Shown: positions 58,738 through 64,000 of the stretch, piece by piece
How positions within the stretch are numbered: position 1 is the first letter of the stretch
Layout of the letters: the number at the start of each line of letters is the position of its first letter
NCBI GenBank assembly: GCA_001598975.1
Contig: BBXU01000139.1
Location: 1-64,000 of the forward strand
Length of the DNA: 64,000 bases
DNA from: Parachlorella kessleri
Lineage: Eukaryota > Chlorophyta > Trebouxiophyceae > Chlorellales > Chlorellaceae
Direction: 5' to 3'
Notes under the pieces: model-generated
Told to the model about the DNA's origin: nothing
Database searches by the model: none
The model's input: only the letters and a program-made list of their open reading frames with translations
Translations under genes and position numbers: made by a program

Positions 58738-60988
58738 CACCGTGCAAAACTCCTTGCCGTGGCAGCTCCTCAGCCGTGAGACAGGGTGCCGCTCCATTGC
58801 CCCCTTTTTTAGCACGCCACAGTGGCAGGTGAGGGCACGGAAAGGCAGCAGACCTGCTGCCCATGCAATCCCGTTGACTCCCAGGCAGACAGACCTGCTG
58901 AAGCACTGCAGGCAAAGCTTGACGTCTACCAGCCCTGCAGTGGGCATTCGTGGCCCCCTTACTACTTGCGTGCACGCGCAGAGGTTATAGAATTTGCAGT
59001 GGAGGATGGGCTCCTCTTAGCCCTGTCAGCCACCGGCGTGTGTGTTGTTTTTGCCACAGGTGTGGCTGAATACTTCGGTCGTTAACTATTGCCCCTCCCT
59101 CCAGAGTAGCTTTAAAGACTTATGTCATGCCCCTGCACGGGCTCATAAATACCCTTAGTAGATCATCTCTGTCAGAAGTCAAGGTTTCCTTGGTGCAGGC
59201 ACCTGGGAGCGTCTTGGCTTCTTGAACTCAACAGCAGACGAGCACATTCGCTCCATCATTGTCAACAAGGCCCGGCGGGAGCTTGTCGTCACATCTTTTC
59301 AGTATCTGGACTGCCTAGGTGACCACCACCCTCTGAGGTGAGTGCTGGCCTGGGCTCTGTGCTTAGCTGCCAAGCCCCATCCCGTGGCAGACGTCTCTTA
59401 TAGTGTGCGCGGGGCAGGTCTCACCTGGACCCCAGCCTGCCAGCCTAGCCAGTTCATGGAAATGTCGAAGTGTGCAGGTGCCGGGCCGTAGCGTTGCAAG
59501 ATTTGGTGGCGAGGCGCTTCCCTGCTCCCTCGGCGCCCATCTTCGGCAGTGAGGGCAGCATCAGCTGGCCCGGCTTTGTTGACGTTGATGGCGACACAGC
59601 CACAGCTCTCACCTACAATCCCGCCACCAAGTGTGTATAGCGCCTCCTGGACACATGCGGCATGCAGCTTCTCTGAGCGCTTCCGTGCAGTCCTTTTGCG
59701 TCTTTAGAACTGGCGGTAGAATTGCACACCGTCCAGTCTGTGCCAAGTATACATGCGAGGGCATGCCCAGTGGACTGCACTACACCCTCTGCAGGCTGTA
59801 CAAGGTCTGGGACCTGCGGGACTACTCACCTAGGCTCATCATCAGGGGCCGGGGCATCCAGGACATCTGCCTACACAGCCCTGACGTGGCGCTGGTGACG
59901 CTCCATGGCAGCAGCGGCGTGCTCCCTATCCAGCTGCGGTCCCTAGTGGACGGCACAGTGCTGAGGGAGTTTTGTATCCCACTAGGCGCTGCCGGCGAGC
60001 CTGAGGTGCTGCACCTCTTTGGGCAGCACCTGCTGGTGCGCTTGCCGGGGGGCTCTCTCACCATCACTGACAGTGTCAGTGGCAGCTGCGTAGAAGTCGG
60101 TGACCTGGCGCTGCAGCACCTCCAGGTGAGGCGGGATGGCCCATGTGACAGGTGCAGCCGCCTGGTGTGGAGGCCTTGCTCCCCAGGGGCGTTGCTGTAC
60201 TACTGTCGCAGGAGGCTGCCTGCTTTCGTATTGAACTGCTAATGAATGTCTGCATGTTGAGACACACTGATGTTTAGGTGTTGGGGGTGCTACCCAGCTG
60301 AAGCTTTGCTACAAGCAAACATTCTGGCAAGCCTTGCGTTCTGCGGCTTTCCAGCACTGTTCCTGAGCACATAGCTGCGCATGATGCTATGCAGGTGTTC
60401 AGCCACTGCCCGGTGAGCAACACCGTCTTGGCCTTTGGTGATGATGGCATGCGGGTGTTCAGCTTGCAAGGGCAGCAGCTTGGCCATGTCCCAGGCTGTG
60501 TGCTCCCTGACCGCAAGCTGGAAAACGCCATGCACATCTCCCGCCAAGAGAAACACATGGTGGTATACACCGGCAGCCATCAGCATCCTGCTGCCCCAGA
60601 GCGGACTGCTGCGCAAGGAGGTCCAGCAGGGCCAACAAGTCAGGGCGGAGGAGGAACAGCCAGCAGCGATGCCGCAGGTAGCAGCAGCCCGGCTTGGTTT
60701 GGAAGCTATGGGAGCAGCCGCAGGGAGGATAGCAGCAGTGATCATCGCTTCATGGTGCCCGACATCGGCAGAATAGGAGCCAGCATGGGTGTGGTAGATT
60801 TGCAGCGGTGCAAGTGGCTGGCGCGGCTGCACGCTGGGAGGGCTCGTCGGCCGGAAGCAGTCAGGCAGCAGCACCCCGATGTGGAGCTTGCGGCCCTGGC
60901 AAATGTGACAGCGGTGTACTATGATGAGATGCGCTGCTGCATCTACACAGGCTCAGCAGACGGGTTTGTGCATATATGGCGACTGTGA
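58738..60988 (+). CDS. WD40-like beta-propeller protein of plants and algae, 5' end uncertain
   Basis: Clear exons: about 58980-59059, 59199-59337, 59478-59630, 59795-60125 and 60395-60988. An earlier exon probably lies at 58738-58828 (LPWQLLSRETGCRS). The frame reads RARAEVIEFAVEDGLLLALSATGVCVVF, then WERLGFLNSTADEHIRSIIVN, SISWPGFVDVDGDTATALTYN, LYKVWDLRDYSPRLIIRG and NTVLAFGDDGMRVFSLQGQQLG. It ends VTAVYYDEMRCCIYTGSADGFVHIWRL, a typical last WD repeat blade. The spacing looks like a seven-bladed propeller with degenerate blades. From memory it resembles a conserved plant WD40 protein of unknown function; no catalytic site is seen. A Ser/Gly-rich loop interrupts a late blade (about 60590-60740). 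Confidence 0.75.
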
Positions 60989-61324
60989 CAGGCCGTGCAT
61001 TGCGCAGCCATTCGTTGTGATGGTCAACTTCCCAGCCATTTGTTCCCTAATAAATAATAGGTATAATAAATAGGTCAGGAGGGGGCGTATGCTAACTGTT
61101 ACACCAACAGGGCAGCAGCATTTTGGGTGGTATACAGGTCAATAAGTTACAACTGTGCCTGTCATAAGGAATCATCCTGTGGGTCGAACTCTGTAGCTCC
61201 ACATTTACCACACGACTTAGGCGTGGTAAACACGCGCAAGGGAGGGACATCAACTCTAACAAGCCCAACATCTTGAAAAATCACCCACAACGCACTGATT
61301 GCAGCATGACAGCCGACAGCTGCC
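60989..61324. other. Convergent intergenic spacer
   Basis: About 335 bases between the WD40 stop (+) and the TMEM19-like stop (-), including the two AATAAA hexamers. Confidence 0.4.
61049..61054 (+). terminator. Possible polyadenylation signal AATAAA
   Basis: AATAAA lies about 60 bases after the WD40-gene stop, and a second copy follows near 61066. The position suits 3' end formation. Confidence 0.4.
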
Positions 61325-62558
61325 TTACAACCTGCCCCTGCAGAGCACTCCTGCACCAGCCGCAGCAGCAGCGCTGGTCAGAAGGGACGCCACCACATTC
61401 ACACCCGTGTTGCTCAGCACATCCCTGCCACATACTCGCTTCACCCACTGCTCAGCCTCCCCGCGAGGTGCCACCGAGGTAAGCTTCTTGCTGCGCTCAT
61501 CAAACCCGCTGTACTGCAGAGTTGCACCCAGGAGCGAGTCTAGCAGCGATCCCAGCACCCCAGCACAGAGGGCGAGTGGGATGAGCGCCGCGTCTGCTAG
61601 GCACGCTGAGGGGCTGCAGGGCGCTAGGCCTAAGCTGCTGTCCAGCAGCTGAAGAAGGAAGTAGGACACGCCCATCAGCACGCCGCCACCAGCAGCAGCC
61701 GCAATGCCCAGCAGGCTCACGCCGCCATTAGTGCCTGGAGGCACTACCTGCACATGGAAAGGCGGCAGGGCAGCACTCTTCAGCCTAGGTGGTGGTCGTC
61801 CGGTGTGCCAGTTCTGTGAGGCAAGAGATGACGTCGGACAAACTCAGTGCAGTGTGCTCGGCACTTTGGCATAACTGCGGTGGTATATCATTGCGAGCCG
61901 ATAAGGCTAGCACATTAACCACATAGTGCTCAGAAGAAGCAAGAACGCGAACTAGCAATTGTCGTACTGCTCCCTGACCTTCAGCGTCGTGATTAGCCTT
62001 GGCGGTGCCTTGCTCACGATGCCAACCTCGCTGGACCAAGTGTCGGCGCAGCAGCACGCATAGAACGCCACGAACGCTGCAACAAGCTGCGAGCCGCCGC
62101 CGGGCAAGCTGCAGGTGCAGCCCGTGCCGCTGCTGCCAAACAGAGCTGGTCTCTCGCCCCTGCCTTGCACCAAAGCAGTGCCCAGCGCAAAGAGCGCCCC
62201 GCCCAAGCTGTTAGCAAGCACTTGGGAAGCTGAGCGCTGCCCGCCCTCTACATGGTCCGCTTCCAGCTTTCTCTTCAGCTCCCCTCGCCACTTGGTAAGC
62301 TTGGAGGAGGTGAGATAGAAGAAAATCATGACCCCGCCAAACCTAAGCCCGCTGCCAAAGTGGACTAGACCGACCACAAACGCGGCAGTTGCCCCTGCAC
62401 CGGAGGCAGCAGAAGCGTGAGCGGCATCCCAGCGTCCAGGTACAAGTACCCAGCTTGTGGGCATGGCCAATCGCCGCCTACTTACCTGAACTGGACAGGG
62501 ATCTCTTTCTCAAGCCGTGCAGAGCGAGAAGTGCTGAGAGGAAGATCGCCAGCAACAT
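61325..62558 (-). CDS. TMEM19/DUF92 membrane protein (PGR-like)
   Basis: Three exons, 62558-62486, 62394-61979 and 61747-61325, give 303 residues. The first exon is a membrane helix (MLLAIFLSALLALHGL). Then ATAAFVVGLVHFGSGLRFGGVMIFFYLTSSKLTKW, GGQRSASQVLANSLGGALFALG and the family's CADTWSSEVGIVSKAPPRLITTLK. The last exon opens VVPPGTNGGVSLLGI and holds LGSLLDSLLGATLQYSGFDE, then VLSNTGVNVVASLLTSA. These blocks (SSEVG, PPGTNGGV, LDSLLGATLQ) define DUF92, which includes TMEM19, plant PGR and the chloroplast phytyl-phosphate kinase VTE6. About seven helices are visible. Closest in motif spacing to TMEM19/PGR; a CTP-dependent lipid kinase role like VTE6 is possible but not shown. Confidence 0.9.
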
Positions 62559-63067
62559 GATGGCATGCCCGAGCATGTACGTGTTTCAAAGCCAATGACG
62601 ACGGTATTGACCATCAAAACCGACAGGCAGGCGTGCATCGACTCAACCAATTTCAACCTGCGTCTGACGTGGCGTTGGCGCCTTGGATGTTGCTGGCTGC
62701 TCGAAACCCGTCCCTATGCGCTACAGCAGCTCCCGTCCAAGCTAAGGTGACAGATGCCAGACAGAAATGTGAAGGCCAGTGTCTGCTTGCTCAGGGAGGT
62801 CAGATGCCAGTGCTAGTGACCGAACTACGACACATAGCCTTCTGCGAGTCTTGCACCCAAGTCTCTCGCCCAGGGGGTGTGTTGCCCTCGTGGGCCAGAG
62901 TATCACAGCGCAGTGTGCCTTTCAAGCTGCGAGCCACCATTTGCACACACCAGGGCGGTCCACAAAGGTAAGGAACCAAGTCCACAAGGACACTGCACCT
63001 ATACATGTCCATTCCTTAACTATGCAACTACAAAATCGTCCCCATACCCAGCGCGCACACCCAGCGA
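62559..63067. other. Spacer between tandem minus-strand genes
   Basis: About 510 bases holding the SPT5 3' UTR and the TMEM19-like promoter. No gene is supported. Confidence 0.4.
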
Positions 63068-64000
63068 TCAAGCGGGTGCGGCCACATACTTCCCAATCCA
63101 CGCCAGGCTGAGGATCTTGACATCTCCAGCAATCTTGATGATGCCGTCGCCGCCATCCGTGCCCACCAGCTCCCCCGTCTGCCCCGCGAGGTCCCCTACC
63201 AGCACCTTGATGGAGTCTCGCCGCTCGGGCGCCACCAGCGCACAGCTCTTGAGCGGCACGCTGCGGCTGGGCGCGTCCGGCGGGTACACGACGCTGTCGG
63301 GGTCGGCCTCGTCCGGCGACCCGACCTGTACCATGGCGCTGCCATCGCCCGGCAGCTCCCGCACGACGGCCACCTCGCCCTCGGGGAGCCGCACCTCCAC
63401 GTCCTGCCAGTGCTCATGGCTGGTGAGGGCTGACCCGGAGGGCTCCCCCGCGCCGCCCAGCCCTGGTGTTGACCCGCCCGGCGTGGGTGCGATGCCAGGG
63501 GAGTATGCCACGCCGCCTGGCGTGCCCGCGATGCCTGGCGAGTAGGCCACGCCGCCGGGCGAGGGGTGCATGTAGGCGCCCATGCCCGGGGAGGGCGCGA
63601 TGCCGGGGGTGTCGGCGTGGAAGGAGGGCGAGTAGCCGGGGGTGCCCGCCTGGGGGTAGCCAGCCGCGGTGCCTGGGGGCAGAGGGCGGGAGGTGAGGTG
63701 CCCCTGTTAGTTTGGACGCAGACTTCACTATGTGGCCTTGAGCTGCCAAGCTGCCCTGCTCCCATGCACAACTGCCCAAAGAGCTCAATGTAGATGCTGG
63801 GACGGCAAGGCCAGGTCCAAGGGGGGGTTGGCTTTCAAGCCCCCGCTAAAGCCCCCGCTGGCTGGAATGCCAGGCGTGTGGCTGCTAGAGCCGCCCTGCA
63901 AACACAGAGAATACCCACCTGCCATGCCTGGGTGCGCGGGCGTGGCGCCGGCCCATGCCGGGTCGTAGGCGGGCGTCTTGGTGACGGCGTCCCTGCCGGG
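63068..64000 (-). CDS. SPT5: Transcription elongation factor SPT5, C-terminal part, 5' end outside window
   Basis: Two exons are visible: one running in from the right edge to 63919, and 63672-63068 with the stop. The upstream exon reads TPAYDPAWAGATPAHPGMA. The last exon begins with repeats of the C-terminal region type: TPGYSP, TPGIAPSPG, then AYSPGIAGTPGG and AYSPGIAPTPGG. It closes with the final KOW domain: DSIKVLVGDLAGQTGELVGTDGGDGIIKI and the end block DVKILSLAWIGKY. SPT5 with SPT4 forms DSIF, which clamps RNA polymerase II; the CTR is phosphorylated by CDK9-type kinases. The N-terminal NGN and earlier KOW domains lie beyond base 64000. Confidence 0.9.

Noticed and set aside
1..64000. 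Search for CRISPR arrays, prokaryotic operons, viral genes or a defence island
   Set aside because: All genes are intron-split eukaryotic genes on mixed strands. No regularly spaced repeats, capsid, integrase or polymerase genes were seen.

Overview
The window is nuclear DNA of a green alga (Chlorophyta). Nearly every gene is cut by short spliceosomal introns with GT or GC donors and TGCAG-type acceptors. The gene set is plant-like: class XI myosin, a plant-type trimethylguanosine synthase with a WW domain, a SYP2-like Qa-SNARE, a DUF815 protein and the TMEM19/PGR family. It also holds bacterial-type families (RimM, DUF72, DUF488, UPF0235). The species cannot be fixed from the sequence alone. 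No CRISPR array, operon, phage or virus gene, or intact transposon was seen.

Layout, left to right. 1-1007 (-): 3'-truncated secreted metallophosphoesterase. 1310-3167 (+): Qa-SNARE. 3585-5735 (-): RimM, head to head with a GNAT acetyltransferase (5763-6910, +). 7667-10478 (+): SLC35F5-like transporter. 11088-13565 (+): a secreted FAS1 protein whose FAS1 fold is interrupted by two Kazal modules. 14344-14534 (-): doubtful short ORF. 14734-17070 (+): MYND-SET (SMYD-like) methyltransferase. 17426-18653 (-): DUF488 protein ending in a PCNA-binding motif. 19151-21401 (+): DUF815 protein with a ruined P-loop. 22256-35356 (+): class XI myosin with 35 exons.

36034-39810 (-): IST1 (ESCRT-III). 40248-40692 (+): UPF0235. 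41642-46161 (+): TGS1 with an apparent one-base frameshift in a G8 run. 47100-48083 (-): unrecognised 132-residue protein. 48502-50618 (+): sulfotransferase. 51113-53742 (+): DUF72. 54663-58164 (-): cyclic-nucleotide phosphodiesterase. 58738-60988 (+): WD40-like protein. 61325-62558 (-): TMEM19/DUF92. 63068-64000 (-): C-terminal end of SPT5.

The genes are mostly unrelated single-copy housekeeping genes. Three touch membrane traffic (Qa-SNARE, myosin XI, IST1), two RNA maturation (RimM, TGS1) and two chromatin or transcription (SMYD-like, SPT5). Models were built by hand, joining exons by splice consensus and reading phase. Exon ends are given to the base where phases close, and weak 5' ends are flagged. 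The most interesting points are the Kazal-in-FAS1 gene with symmetric phase-1 exons, the DUF488-PIP-box fusion, the DUF815 pseudo-ATPase, an excess of GC-AG introns (three in DUF72 alone), and a small dispersed repeat family found at five loci.
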